DNA of 64,000 nucleotides, taken from positions 16,419,463-16,483,462 of the forward strand of contig NC_037643.1 in the NCBI RefSeq assembly GCF_003254395.2, given 5' to 3'. Position 1 is the stretch's first letter. Every line of letters starts with the position of its first letter. The stretch comes from Apis mellifera (Eukaryota; Arthropoda; Insecta; Hymenoptera; Apidae). Shown here in pieces: positions 36,079 through 49,986 of this stretch. Both the position numbers and the translations under genes were made by a program. The notes beneath the pieces are model-generated. The model was not told the origin of the DNA. It was given only the letters and a program-made list of their open reading frames with translations, and made no database searches.

Positions 36079-39000
36079 ATGTGGCCGATGAGATACGAAA
36101 ACATGACTCGTGATGAATGTAGAAAATGTTTACGATGTTTAGGTAAGGTTATGTCTGGAATAATTGTTTTCTTGCTTCATTAATATTTAACGTTTTATAA
36201 TAACAATATTATTATATATTTAAAAATATATTTTAATTTTTAAATAAATATTAAATATTATAATAATTATATTTTATATAATTTAAACTTATAAATAGAA
36301 ACTAAAAGTACTGTATTTGATTATCATTATTTGTGAATGTATTAAAATTTATTAGTGTTATATGAAAAATGTATGTATTTTTTATTGAATATAACCAGGA
36401 TTTTATTCATTGTGTTTTTATTTTTAATAATATATTTATAATTATTTTATGCAAGTTGTTATTCAAAACAATTCATTGTAATATGAAAATCAATTTAGCA
36501 TTAAATTATATTATATTAAGAAAATAAATAAATTTACATATATTCAAATATATGTAATTTAAATAAAAACATATAACTATAATGATTAAATATAATTATA
36601 ATAATTAAAATTGATTAAAATAAAAACCATATAACTTAATAAATCTTTTTAGATAACTTTCTAATAATTATTGATAGTACAATTAAATGCATGTCTGAAA
36701 TGATACATAATACATAAATTTTTATTATGATTAAGTATTACTATAGGTAAAGAATTAATTGAGAAAGAATTAATATTATTGCATAATATGTAATATTTAT
36801 TAAATTTAAATTGATTTATTTTAATTAAAAATTATTAAATTAATTGAAAATATATTATTATATTAAAATTTTTTTATAGATTATTAACAATATATATAAC
36901 AACATGTGTTTTATTAAATTTTAGACTATTATATAATTTTAAATAATTATATATTAATATTATATATCTTATTTGTTAATTAAAATTAATATTTTTGTGA
37001 TATAGAATTAGAAGCTTATGGAAATATGGTGTCTGTCTTACGTGCTCAAGGTCCATTTACTAGTGAAAAACAAAAGTTGTTACAAGAACTTGCTAAAGTT
37101 TTACATATTTCTAATGAGCGACATCGTGCTGAAGTACGAAGAGCTGTTAATGATGAAAAATTAGCAACAATAGCTGAACAGTAAGTATTTGTTTATCATT
37201 CTATTTTTTTATATTAATTAATGTAAAGATTTTTAAAGTATCTTTAAATTACTGCAAATTTTCAGAATCAAATTTTTTGTGCTTTTGTTTATTTTATTTA
37301 TTTTGAAGTAATATCTTAGAAAATTTAAATGAATCTTTTATTTAATTAGTTATAGAATAAATTTATTTAAGAACTATTTAATTATAATTACTATATAATT
37401 GATATAATATTTTATTATTTTAAGTGACATAATAGCAACTTTAAAATAATTATATGAGATCTTATTATATAAAATATTTTATATATTATTTAATATATTA
37501 TTAAATATATTTTTAATATATTATTAATTATATTAAATAAATAATTTTCTATTATTTTTTTTTTTAAGATAGTCATCTAAATTTAATTTATTTCATGGAC
37601 AATGTGTTAAATTTTTAAATTTAGTATTTTATATTTAAGAATTATTTTTACTTTATGAACTATTGTTATATAGATTAAGTGGTCCAAATACTGGTACTGA
37701 TTGGACTATTGAAGGTCGTCGTGCTATTCCACTTTTGCCAAGATTAAAGGCTCGATCTGCATTCACAACATTAGCAAATAGTTTATCCCTTGCAACAGTA
37801 GCAGCAAACAAAAGGAATCTTCCTGTTCACGAGAAAACAGAGGATGCAAAAGGTTTTAAGGAAAAATATTATCTATTTTGGTAAATGTGTGGTTTTAGTC
37901 TATGTAAAATAATGTATGGGTATAGAACTGTAAGTTAAGCAGATTTAATCAATCAATATTTTTATGCATAATAATTATATCAAAAAGAATTCATTATTTT
38001 TATGTTTGTTTCTATAGATATTAGAAATGAATCTCCTTTGAAGATTAAAGTACAAGAAAACTCTTTTAATAATCATGAGATTGCATCTAATAAAGATAAG
38101 TTAAGTGATGAAAATGTTCTAACTGAGGTAATTTAAATTATTCTTTTATTTAGATGACAAAAATATTTTTAATTTTATCTTAATTATTTTATGTATTATA
38201 TTATAGGTTACTGAATCAGATAGGAATAAGGAAATTAATAATCAAAGCAATACTTCTGATGGCAGTGAAAAATATATTGTTTCTGAAAAACGTAAACCTT
38301 CTTCTCCTCTTTCACCAACACTTCCAAATAAGGTAATTAAAAAATAAAAGTTAAAAATAATTTTACATTTAATAATTTTATATTTGATATAGGTTTTGGT
38401 AGTATCTTCAAGTTCAATAGGAGCTATTAATCATGGTACTACTGATAAAGGATCATTTGAAAATACTATTCATTTATCACGAATGCCTACAAATTCATTA
38501 CAGCATCAAAATGTCACTATAATACCATTAAATATTAATTGTGGAGAAAGTGATTCGGGTAATTATTTTTAATTATAAATGATATATTTTTTCTAAAATA
38601 ATTTTTTAATTCAATAATATTAAATTCAGAATCTAAGGAATTAGCAGTGCAAGACAGTGAAAGTAATCATTCGGTAATTTCATCTAGTAATTTTATGAAT
38701 ACGGTAATCCCAATAGGTACAACAAATATTACAAAAGCTAAAGGAAGAATTATTACAACCCAAAACAAACTTAATACAAAAATCGGACCAGCAATTTTAG
38801 TGTCTGGCAATGTATCATGTACATCAGGAAATAATTTTCAATCTGATATACAAGATACATCTATACAAGATAATTTAAGTAAGAATGCATTTCTTTTAGA
38901 ATATATATTACTTACTTGAATTTTAATTCTATTAATTTTTCGTAATGTTTTAGGTCCTAAAACATCGTCTATATCTCATAATTTACAAAAAGCGTCATGT

Positions 39001-41996
39001 TCAGAAAATTCAAATTCAATTTCAAGCAATACAAAACGTATTGTGCCAGTAATACATTCTAATGTAAAATCTCCAATAACTAAAACTATTACTTCAAGTG
39101 AGTGTTGTTAATGTTCAATTATCATTCAGTTTGGAAATCATAATTATATAATTTATTTTTTTTTTAATTATTCTTAGGTAATTCACATCGATTGATGACT
39201 GTTTGTCCTGTTACAACAGTTTCTAATGGACCAGGACCACCTCAAGCTAAGCAGATAACAACATTAACTTGTAAAAAATTACCTACAACGCTCAATAATC
39301 AAACCACTGCCAAGATGGTACAATTAAAAAATAATAATAATAATTATATATGAATATTATAAAAATATTAAATTTTATTATAAAAATATATTTATATGTT
39401 TTAGGGTGTTACATTAAATTCTAATAAAACTGTAAATATATCTCATCATCCTGATACGAAATTAGGATCTAAGACAAATGTGATTGTTATACAAAAGGGT
39501 CAAACCAAAGGTGTAACTCTTTCTCAAGCAGGCAAGGTATGATAATTTATAAAATAATAATTATTGTGATTTATATTTTAAATAACAATAATGTAACTTT
39601 ATATATTGTAGGAAGTATTAGGAAAAGTAATAATGGGTGGAAAAAGTTTGTGTGTCACGAGTCAACATAACACCTCCATTAATGTAGTACCGCGTCATGT
39701 TACGTTGAATAATGGAGATCAAGGTTTAACTGTATTATCCACAACAAACTCGTCTCATACAGAATCTATAACATCCAATATAAAAGTAATATATTTATAT
39801 TTATTATATTTTTATAAACTTATAATAATTTATTAATATCTTATTTTTTAAAATAAACAATATTTTATAATGTTATATAGATCTTTCTAATTATAGGTTT
39901 ATATAATTACAAAATATAAAATTTGATAATTTGACATTTAAATATTGAATAATATCTATAATAAAATATATATATAAAAACAAAAAAAAAATAAAAATTG
40001 ATATTTATTAATAATACAAATTTTATATTTTCAGTCTGGTAATACAATTATGTTCAATCTTCGGCAGGATGTTCTGGAAAAAAATAAGGCACTCTCTCAT
40101 CTCCTTGAATCATCTAATGTTCTTACCTCTGAATCTAAGACTGTGATACAAAATACTAATGCTCTTCTTTCAAAGGAACCAAGTAACAGTGATTTACATG
40201 TACAGGATAAAGAGCTAATTGTAAAAACCGATGCTGTAATTACTACTGTTAAAGATGAGACACACAGGTCAGTTTGAAATTATCGAAATGTAATACGAAA
40301 TTGTTGTGTTAAAAAGCGCATGTAATACCATCAACTAACTTTATAATTACTTTAAAAATTTTTTGTAAATTGTTCATTGTAAATTAATAATATGTTTTAT
40401 GTGCAAACTATTTTGCGAATTGAAATATACCCCAAAAAAATATATGCTTCTTGAATAGAATTAAACACTATTTGCAAACTTCTTACAAATGAATAAAAAT
40501 TGACGCATGCATAACAAATTAAAATTTTTTTTTTATTAGTAATTTAAAAAAAGAAAAAAGAAGAAAGCAGAGAATTATATTACTTTATAAATTTAATTTT
40601 TTAAAAATTATTTTCTAAAACGTACTTCATATTTTGTTATTGTTTATGCTGCGATTAATTCATATTTTTCTCTTTAAGGAAAGTAAAAATATGTATGCAA
40701 ATATACATTTTTATTTAACGAATTATATATGGAGATCCTATGAAATATTCAAAAAATAAACAAATATTTTCAAATTCAAACTACAATGTAAATATATAAG
40801 GTAAATCCGATGAAATCCTATTTGATGGTTTTCACGTTTTAGTATTACTTTTATTTTTTTATAACATCACAAAATATCGTTTATATTTTTTTATCTAAAT
40901 AATTTATTATATTGTTTAAATCATTTTCGACAAGTTTTGCATTTGATCCGAATAATTTTTTTTAATTTTCCATACTTATTAAATATATATTGTGTATTTT
41001 AAAATAAATACTGGGACATAGAATTAGAATTACAATTATTAATTTTGAAAATATTAAATAATTCAATTTACAAAATTATGTTAAAATTTATAATCATAAT
41101 AATTTATTAAAAAATTCTTGCTATGTGCATTACTTAAAACAAATTTTAATAAAGAAAGACTAAATATGTTGTATATATTCCTGTGTATTTAATCTTTAAC
41201 AGATTTTAATTCTTTAAAAAAAATAAATTTCTTGTAATTTAATTAATTTATAAAATTAACATTCGTTTAATAAGAAGTATGGAAAAATGATTTGTTTAAA
41301 TATTTATAATATATAATATAATATAATTTGATATGTGCCAAATTTATAAGTTATTGGCAATCATTTAATAAAAAAAATTTATTAATTATAATATTAACAA
41401 TACTTTATTAAATCTATGAAGTATATCAAAATATTATAAAAAATTTTCAATTGTACAGTTTAATTCGAGAGAGATATAATTTTATATTTTGTATGATGTA
41501 ATTCCTTACTGACAATAATTTTAATATTCATATTATTTAAGTTTTTCTCAAATTTTGTATATATATATTCATTAAGTCATATTATATAACTTCATGTTTG
41601 AATTTATAAAGATAAATGAAAAAAAGAGAATGATATAATTATGTAAATCATATTAAATAACATTGAATACATTAAATTACATTATAACTCGTATTTTTCT
41701 AAAAAAATGCTATTAATAGAAAATTTTATTTATAGTTAGTATTATATTATCTATTTTGCATTTTAAGGTACTAATTATTATGTACCTAATTAAGAACTAA
41801 TTTTACATTTAATAACCTCTTTTTTTGAAGTTGCTTAGGTAATCAGATTTTAAAAAATATTAGTAATGATTAATTAACGTAGAATTTCTTTTTTGCGTAA
41901 TTACTAAAACTGATATTACATATTTTTTATTGTTGCAGCCAAATCGAGCACGCAACGAAATTTTGCACATATGATATACATATATACGTTAAATAG
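36079..41996 (+). CDS. EMSY: EMSY-like chromatin protein with ENT domain
   Basis: The N-terminus matches the ENT domain of EMSY, a nuclear BRCA2-binding repressor that associates with the KDM5/SIN3 complex. Key matches are LELEAYGNMVSVLRAQG, ERHRAEVRRAVNDEKLATIAE, LSGPNTGTDWTIEGRR and PLLPRLKARSAFTT. Thirteen exons: 36079-36142, 37006-37180, 37674-37852, 38018-38127, 38207-38332, 38393-38558, 38630-38878, 38954-39097, 39178-39317, 39405-39536, 39612-39785, 40035-40267 and 41939-41996. They add up to 649 aa, about half the human length. Beyond the ENT domain the protein is Ser/Thr/Asn-rich and disordered. Two details are uncertain: the donor of exon 3 (37852, with a stronger site at 37880 that would lead to a stop) and the last exon, since reading through the 40267 donor ends at 40277. 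The Met could be the ATG at 36079 or the one at 36088. Confidence 0.85.
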
Positions 41997-42922
41997 AAAA
42001 GTTTCTGATTCTGATATTTGCTCACGCTTTATATCATTAACATAATGCATGTAAGATATAAACAAAATCTTTAAAGATCTAAGTAGGATGTTAAGTAAAT
42101 CTTATATATATAGTACTAAAAATCATAAATTTTAAGATGATTGTATTGATTCCGATTTTAGGTTTTTAGAAATGACTTAATGAATCTTATTAATAAAATA
42201 TTTAGAAATGTAAATTTAAAATAATGATGATAAATGTGAACATTTTTTTAAAATAAGAAAAATTTTAATTTCGTTAAAAAAGTATATAAATTAAAAAAAA
42301 TGATAAATTTCTAAATTATAAATTATTTATATAAGTCATTAGAAGAACATAATGTTCATTTAATAGAATGTTCCTGTATATAACTTTATTCAGCTATTCC
42401 ACAATTAAACATAATTTATTCAAAATAAAAAATTTTTATTAATTTAAAAAATAAAAAACAAATCTTCATAAACTTTAAAAATTAAGAATTATAATATCTA
42501 ATGAAGAAATTTAAATAAGCTTAATTTATGAATTAAATTTTTAATGGAATGGCTGAAATATATAATAAATATTTGTATAAAAAATCAACATTCACATATT
42601 TATTGTTCATAAATAATTATTACACAAAAATTAAATCTATTAATTAAAAAAATGTGCAATATTATATATATTTCAATTTATTGCAGTTTATTACACATAT
42701 GATTGTATAATTTTAATATTTCTACAAAAATAAGAATTATTTCCCAATTATATATTTTTCATTGCTCTATTTCCTTTTTCTTTTAATAAGGATTTAAGAA
42801 TAAGTATAATAACTATATCTTGTAATTATCTTATGTACTTATATCAAAATATGAAAACAATAATAATATTATAAAAGTGACCTTTATTATCATTAGTTAC
42901 AACATTGTAGTATTAAAAGGTA
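41997..42922. other. Convergent AT-rich intergenic region (EMSY / SmB)
   Basis: This contains the 3' UTRs of both genes. I see no gene. Confidence 0.6.
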
Positions 42923-43985
42923 TTAATATGGACGAGGAGGTGGTCCACCACGCATCATACCTGGAGGTGGACCTCTCATTCCAGGTGGTCCCATTGGTGG
43001 ACCTCCACGTCCCATAGGTGGCATTCCTGGTGGCATTCCTATAAACAATAAATTTAAAATTTTTTAAATATAAAAAAAATTAATTTTTTGTAAATCTCCT
43101 TTAATAATTTAAACAAAATTCTATAAAATGTTACCCATCATGCCTGGTGGTGGACCCATCATTCCAGGTGGAGGACCTCCAACTGGCATACGTGGAGGAG
43201 CACCTGGATGCATTTGTGGTGGTGCAGAAACTTGACCTCTACCTCCAGGAGTCATTATTTGTTGTGAAGGACCTCCAACACCTCTGACAGGACCTTGTAA
43301 ACCAGCAGGTACTCCAGCAACATTGGCAGGCATACCACGTCCTGCAGCACGACCCATACCAGGTCCAGGTGCTGCACCAGGAATAGGTACTCTAGGTAAT
43401 CCTTCTTCTGGAGGTGGAGGGCCTTCTACAGTGAGAGAAACTATGTTTTCTCCTCTTAAGAGTACAAAGCCTAATACACGTTTATCTTCTCTCTCTGGTT
43501 GTTTTGTATTTTTTGGTTTAATTTTACGGAATTCTTCACAATCACCAAGTATAAGATTCATATGTTTATCAAAGGCTTTAAATGTGCCTATGAATGTCCT
43601 TGAATCTTGCAAAATAATTCTGACTCTATAATTAATATGTTGTAGCATTTTATTATTTTTACCAATCGTCTGAAAAAAAATGTTTCTAATTAATATAATT
43701 TTAACAAAAATTGATAAATTTAACAATATATAATAACTATTAATTTAAATCAAAATAACGAAAAATTTAATTTTTAAAAATAAAAAAAATTTTAAGAATT
43801 ATATTTTTTCTATTGAAATTTTTATTATAATTATTGTAAATATTCAAAAAAATTTAAAAAACAATATCAAAAATTTTTTATATAGTTTGTTCAACGTTTA
43901 TTAAATTTAAATTTTAAATTTTTGAGGTTATGATATCACATTTGTATTTAAAAATATTTATATAATATTATACTTCATTTACCAT
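42923..43985 (-). CDS. SmB: Small nuclear ribonucleoprotein-associated protein B
   Basis: This is a core Sm-ring protein of the U1, U2, U4 and U5 spliceosomal snRNPs. Three coding exons (43983-43985, 43135-43669, 42923-43038) encode 217 aa. The Sm fold is clear, with the Sm1 motif (GTFKAFDKHMNLILGDCEEF) and the Sm2 motif (VLLRGENIVSLTVEGPPP). The C-terminal tail is rich in Pro, Gly and Met with PPPGM repeats and RG pairs (AAGRGM), known targets of symmetric arginine methylation. The start codon sits alone: the family begins MTIGKNNKM, the second exon begins ACG ATT GGT after an acceptor at 43670-43671, and ATG directly followed by a GTAAAT donor is found at 43983-43985. Starting at the internal Met (43648) would be possible but would lose the family N-terminus. 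Confidence 0.93.
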
Positions 43986-44793
43986 TTTAATTGATTTTAT
44001 TAATATCAAAAGAAATTAAAAACAAATTATTAAATTCTGCTTATTTCATAAATAATTATCAGATAATACAGATCTAGAATTATTACACTAAATGAAGTTG
44101 TTCGTCTAATAACATAGATTTCCTATGTGAATTAATAAAATCAAGTCAATCAAGGTAAACAAAACTGTTCACGTGACATGCTGCAATTCCAACTATTGGC
44201 TAACAATCGCTAGTGAATTATGAATAGAAAATTTTTTTATTATTTTTAATTGTTAAATCAGATTGATTTAATTGATTTGAATGATTAAATAATTTAATAT
44301 TTGAATTTAAATATATTTTAATCATAAGTATTATAATTTATTTAAGTAATTTGGACACAAATAACTAACTATATATATAATTAAAAGTAACTAACAAAAA
44401 CTAAATATTCTGGTTAAAATACTAAAATTTAAAAATTTTGGATTCTTTTTATATTTTTATATAGATTTTGATATATAAAATTTAAAATACTTAAAATTAA
44501 ATCTTAAAATTCATTTGTTCAAAACTTATTTAAAACTTAAAGTTTCATGTTTTTGGAATATTTTAAATTTTTACATAAATCTTACAAAGTAAAAGCACTA
44601 GTATGTATCAATTTAAATTAGAGAAAACAAAGAATTAGAATAGAAAATAAAAAATGTTTTTATTTTTCTTTTTTATTATTTTTTATTTATTATTTTGAAG
44701 CAAAAAAATAAAATTTTTATGATAAAATAACATACAAAATTAAAAATTTTTTGTTTGTTTATTATGAAACTAATAATGACTTAGTTGCATTTG
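43986..44793. promoter_or_regulatory. SmB promoter region and spacer
   Basis: Upstream of SmB (minus strand) lies a less AT-rich patch at about 44,090-44,220. It contains a CACGTG box at 44170-44175 and ATTGGCT at 44195-44201, which reads AGCCAAT, a CCAAT box, on the SmB strand. From 44,230 to 44,793 the DNA is AT-rich and is probably the 3' UTR of the next minus-strand gene. Confidence 0.5.
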
Positions 44794-46016
44794 TTAACTT
44801 ATATTAAAATATTTACTCAATTTTTGAGAAGTTTTAGAAGAGTACGTTTTTGATTTATAATGCTTTAAAATGATATTCCATCTTAATATTATTCTTGATG
44901 TATCAGTTTTCGTAATATTTTCCAATAATGTTTTAGACTGATTTATTAATGATTGATGATTCCATTGCAAATGATTATTAATTGATTTGTAATCTTCAGC
45001 ATTCATTTGATTTGTGTTAATGATTGATTTCACAAAATTTGTAGAATTACAAGATATTTTATGAACAGATTGAATAATAGGTTTTTCAATAGAAGCACAA
45101 CTATCTTGAAAATCATCCAATGTTATGTATTTCATTTGATTTAAACAATAAATTCCTTTATCATCTTTTGATTTAATTTCAGAGCAATTTATATTTCTAG
45201 ATTCTGAAACAATATTAAACTTATTATCAGTTTTTTTAAATTAAAGTAATTTTAAATTTTTAAAATTATATGTAAAAAATATATATATCATATAAAAAAG
45301 TATAAACCTTTTTTCTTTAAAAATGGTTCTTGAACAAAAGTTTGTGATTTGAATGCTTGTTTCATTTGATGTTCATTATTTTTATTTAAAAATTCTTTGA
45401 GAGATATTTTTGTAGATAAAACACTTTTATTTTGTGATATATTTAAAGGATATGGATCTTTTGGTGGTCTTTCTTCTTCCTTTAAATTTGGATGGAGACT
45501 ACTTAAGGTATTCATCAATTCAGTTATTCTAGTATGATAATTATCAGAAAATGTATGTTTTCTATTTTTTTCATTCAATAAAACTCTATTTGTATCAGTA
45601 TGTGAACATTTATTAGAAATATCCAATGACATATTTTGATCAAATCTATCAGAATAATATAATAATGATTGAGTTTCAGATGCAGTTGAATACATGGTAG
45701 TTAATTTTGTTTGTGATTGTGGAGTTTCTTTATTGGAATTATTTTTAGTCTCAGAATTAATTTTATTTTCTAAGACATTTTTTGGCATTGAGAAAAGAAC
45801 AAAAGGCACACGTTTTACGACAAGTTTTTCAACAATATAATCATATTCTTTAACATTATCGTCCACGATGTCTTCTAAAGATTCTTTTTTACGATTAATT
45901 TTAAAACAACTTAAAAATAATTGGCAACATTTAGTTTTGGTATTAGAATTGACTCTTGACGAATTAGAAATTGCAGTTTCGCATGAACTAACAGAAATTT
46001 TTAATTTACCACTCAT
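44794..46016 (-). CDS. Unrecognised 372-aa Ser/Asn/Lys-rich protein
   Basis: Two exons (45308-46016 and 44794-45203) join in phase 1 across a 104-bp GT-AG intron and give 372 aa. I do not recognise the family. The protein is hydrophilic and rich in Ser, Asn, Lys and Thr, with no signal peptide or membrane segment. A Cys-containing stretch near residues 30-45 (KCCQLFLSCFK) and the segment KRVPFVLFSMPKN (about residues 72-84) look the most structured. A PPKDPYPLN motif lies mid-protein, and the C-terminus has basic Lys/Ser/Tyr residues. Clean splicing, uniform phase and divergence from CBP20 across 673 bp support a real gene. It may be a fast-evolving regulatory or cytoskeletal protein, but no function can be assigned. 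Confidence 0.75.
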
Positions 46017-46689
46017 TTTAAAAGCATAGAAATATTTTTAAAAATGTTCAAATATTTCAAATATATCTCTTTATATGCATTATATAATGTAATCAATTTC
46101 CGTTTTAATTGAGCCCAGAAAAATTTATAATTTAAAATTCTTCATTTCCGCAATTATTGAAAAACCGTAATAATGACATTTGCAACACAGATATTTTATT
46201 TGAAAGAAAGGTAACACTATATCATAATTTTTAAAAAAATAATTAAATTTGTAAATTGACACGCATATTTTTATGTTATGTTTTTATGTTTATATAATTA
46301 TAAATTTTCAATTGAGATTTGATGCTGAGTTTTAATTTATAATATTTTACTGAATATATTTATTTTCTTGAAATCTAAACTTAATTTTGTTTATCAAAAT
46401 TGTTAATTTATGTTTTAGATAAAAATGTTTTTAATTATATAGAATTATTTAGAATTATTGATGATGAATAATCCTAATTGAATTTAATTTAAAATGTCAA
46501 ATCGTATAATTTCGATATTCGTTTACCTTCTTTATGGATAGATGGCAGTTATGATGTTTCGAGAATATTTAATATTTTATATGCGTTCAATAATGTTTAC
46601 TATTATTAAATAAAGTCGAATGTTTGAAATTACAAAGAAAAGTTGAAGGAGGTGATAAAATCGATAAAAGATTTGTTAAAATATTTAAA
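46017..46689. promoter_or_regulatory. Divergent upstream region of the unknown gene and CBP20
   Basis: This is 673 bp between divergent start codons. ATCGATA, the DREF-type core, lies at 46660-46666, 24 bp before the CBP20 ATG. The rest is AT-rich with no clear element. Confidence 0.4.
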
Positions 46690-47398
46690 ATGGCAACAAT
46701 AAAATTAAATCCATCAAATTCACCTTCTGTTGAATTAAGTTCGTATCGCGATCAACATTTTAAGGTTAGATTAAATTTTTAAACTATCAATTTTTTCTTA
46801 ATATTTTAAAAAAATATTTGTGTTTATTTTATCATATAATGTAATAATATTATATTCTTTCATAATAATGATTACAGGGTTCAAGAGCTGAACAAGATAG
46901 ACTATTAAGAAATTCTACAACATTATATGTTGGAAATTTATCATTTTATACTACAGAAGAACAAATATATGAGTTATTTTCAAAGTGCGGTGATATTAGA
47001 AGAATTATTATGGGACTGGACAAATATAAAAAAACACCATGTGGTTTTTGTTTTGTTGAATATTATCAAAGAGTTGATGCAGAAAATTGTATGAGATATA
47101 TTAATGGAACACGTTTAGATGATAGAATAATTAGAACTGATTGGGATGCTGGTTTTATTGAAGGCAGACAATATGGAAGAGGAAAAACTGGAGGACAAGT
47201 ATATAATTTTATATAATAATTTACATTATATTTTATTTTGTACTACATTATATATTTTACTAATATTATACAAAACAAATTATATTATTATAGGTAAGAG
47301 ATGAATATAGATCAGATTTTGATAGTGGGAGAGGAGGTTATGGTAAAATAATACAACAAAAAGTAACTCCTCTTTCGGATGGAACTTTTGGACGTTAA
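46690..47398 (+). CDS. Cbp20: Nuclear cap-binding protein subunit 2 (CBP20)
   Basis: This is the m7G-cap-contacting subunit of the nuclear cap-binding complex, which with CBP80 acts in pre-mRNA splicing, snRNA/mRNA export and 3' processing. Three exons (46690-46764, 46878-47198, 47294-47398), all phase 0, encode 166 aa. The N-terminal SSYRDQHFKGS contains the Tyr that stacks on the cap. The single RRM has RNP2 (TLYVGNLSF) and RNP1 (CGFCFVEYY). The conserved C-terminal tail DDRIIRTDWDAGF, GRQYGRGKTGGQVRDEYR and GRGGYGK is complete. Its stop is 585 bp from the stop of the convergent RhoL-like gene. Confidence 0.96.
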
Positions 47399-47983
47399 AA
47401 TTTTATGAATATGACTATTTCTCAACATAAAATTTTTTATGTATAAGAGAATTATAATAGTGTCTAATTGCATTTAATGATAAATAATATGATATTTAAA
47501 GTAAATAATTGTAACAGCTGTACATAGTAAATAAGGATAAATATCAAATATAAGTAAAAATTATTTATAAATGACTATATATGATAAATGGTGGCAATTT
47601 TATTTTTACTTCAATTCATTACTATTACAAAATAAAAAGAATATTTTAATAAGAAATATTATATAAATATATTATAAAAAATTAATTTTTATTTCATTCA
47701 AAAAATTTTGTTAAATAAATAATATCTAAAAAATAAATTCTTACTTATTAACAATATTCTATATTCTATTTTACTTAATTGTATAATAAACATTAAAATA
47801 TTTACACTTTTCGAAATTTGTTAATTATTATCATCAATCATTTCTAATTTTTAATATTAAAAAATATAGGAAAATTGTCTTTAAAAATGTCTTTTGTGGA
47901 ATGATATGTTTTTTGAAATTAAAATTATTATATAAATCAATATTTTTTAATAATTAATTATAAATATTTTATAATTTAATTTT
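47399..47983. other. Convergent intergenic region (CBP20 / RhoL)
   Basis: AT-rich, with no gene; it contains the 3' UTRs of both genes. Confidence 0.6.
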
Positions 47984-49936
47984 TTAAAATGAACAACAAA
48001 GTTTACTAGATGGTTTTTTCAATACTGCCCGAATTGCTTCATTGAAAACTTCTTCTAAGTTTTCTCGTTTCAAAGCAGAACATTCTACATATTTATAAGC
48101 TTTTATTTTTTTTTTCATTTTTTTGCATTCCTTAAAGGTAATTGTATCAACATTTTCTGCATTTCTAAGATCTCCTTTAGTACCTAAGTATATAAATATA
48201 AAATATAAAAATAATTAAAAAATTTATATGTATTAGTATTAATTTTCTAATATTACAAATTTAAAATAATAGGAAATTTTATAAAAAAATTATTCAATGT
48301 TTAATATTAAGGAAAAATTCAAATATTGAAATAAAATGAGTTATATTAAAATACTAATAATTAAAGAAAAAGAATATTTTTATTAAATTCTGGTATTTTA
48401 ATCTTAATTTTTTTATCTTTAATGAAATTTATTTTTATTTATTATATATTAAATAATAATAACTATTACTATTATTAATAATAATAATAATTTAATATTA
48501 TGTTTAATTGAAATCTTATAAAGAAATATAAAATAATGTGATTTATTTTATATGATTTATTTTTATATGATTATTTTTACTATTTAATTTATACTATATT
48601 TTTACTATTTAATTTATAATTAATTTATAATTATTTTTAACTTACCAACTAGAACTATAGGTGTATTTGGACAGTGATGTTTAATTTCTGGGTGCCATTT
48701 ATTTGCAACATTTTCGTAAGAAGTGCGAGAATTCACTGAAAAGCAGATCAAGAAGCAATCAGTCTGAAAATAAAATTAAATGGTAAATTGTTATAATTTA
48801 CATATTAATTAAAAATATAAACAAAATGAAACAAATAATTAATCAAAGACTCACATTTGGATAAGATAAAGGTCTAATTCGCTCATAATCTTCTTGACCA
48901 GCAGTATCCCATAAAGTCATATCAAATTCTTGTCCATCTACATGTATCATTCCTGCATAGTTATCAAAACTAAGAACAGATATAAATATCATTTTCTGTT
49001 TTAAAATAAAAATAAAATCAATAAATAATAAAAAATTTTCACACTTATAATTTTTTTTATTTCGTTTTATAAATTATAATTTAATAAAAAATAAAATTTT
49101 TTTATATTTATAAAAAACTATTTTTATATTTATAAATTAAATTTACTTACACAGTAGGTACATATTCCGAAGGAAATTCATTTGTTGTATATGTAATAAG
49201 CATACATGTTTTGCCAACAGTTCCATCACCAATTGTTGTAACTTTTATTGGTCTGTGTTTGGAAATCGTATTTTTATTTTCTGGAAAAAAAAAGAAATTC
49301 ATTTATTATATAAAATAATAATTGAAATAAAATAATATTGATTTAATTTTAATTTTAATTTTAATTTTAATAAATTTCTATTTTATTTTGTTCAATTTTA
49401 TTCGTTTTTAAAATATGCATTTAATCAAATAATAGAAAAAATTATTTAACTTTTATTTATTTATGATAAAATGAAATGAGTTTTTAAAATAATAGAAATA
49501 TTAGAAAAACATTAAAAAGTAGAAAAAAAATTATGAGTTTCATAGTTTTGTTAAAAAAATAACCAACACATCCGGCGAGCTTATATCAAGGTTATCCTTG
49601 TCATTGTTTGTTGTATAGCATATTAATTCACATTGAAAGGTATTATGCTTATTATTTTATTATAACAATTAAATTATGCTATAATTATATTAATTTATTA
49701 TAATTAAAATTTATAATAATAAAAAATTAAATAATTCTTCTATATAAAACAAAAATTATATTTTTTATATTTTTTTATTTATCATATTATATTAAAAATT
49801 TATATTGTTTATGTAAATTATAAATAATTTTATAAAATATAAATTTTTAAAATTATTAATTTTAAAAATGACGCAGAAATCTTTATTATAAAATAAACAT
49901 ACAATTCTAAAGTAAAATTTTTTTTGTAAGTGAATG

Positions 49937-49986
<50 letters not shown>

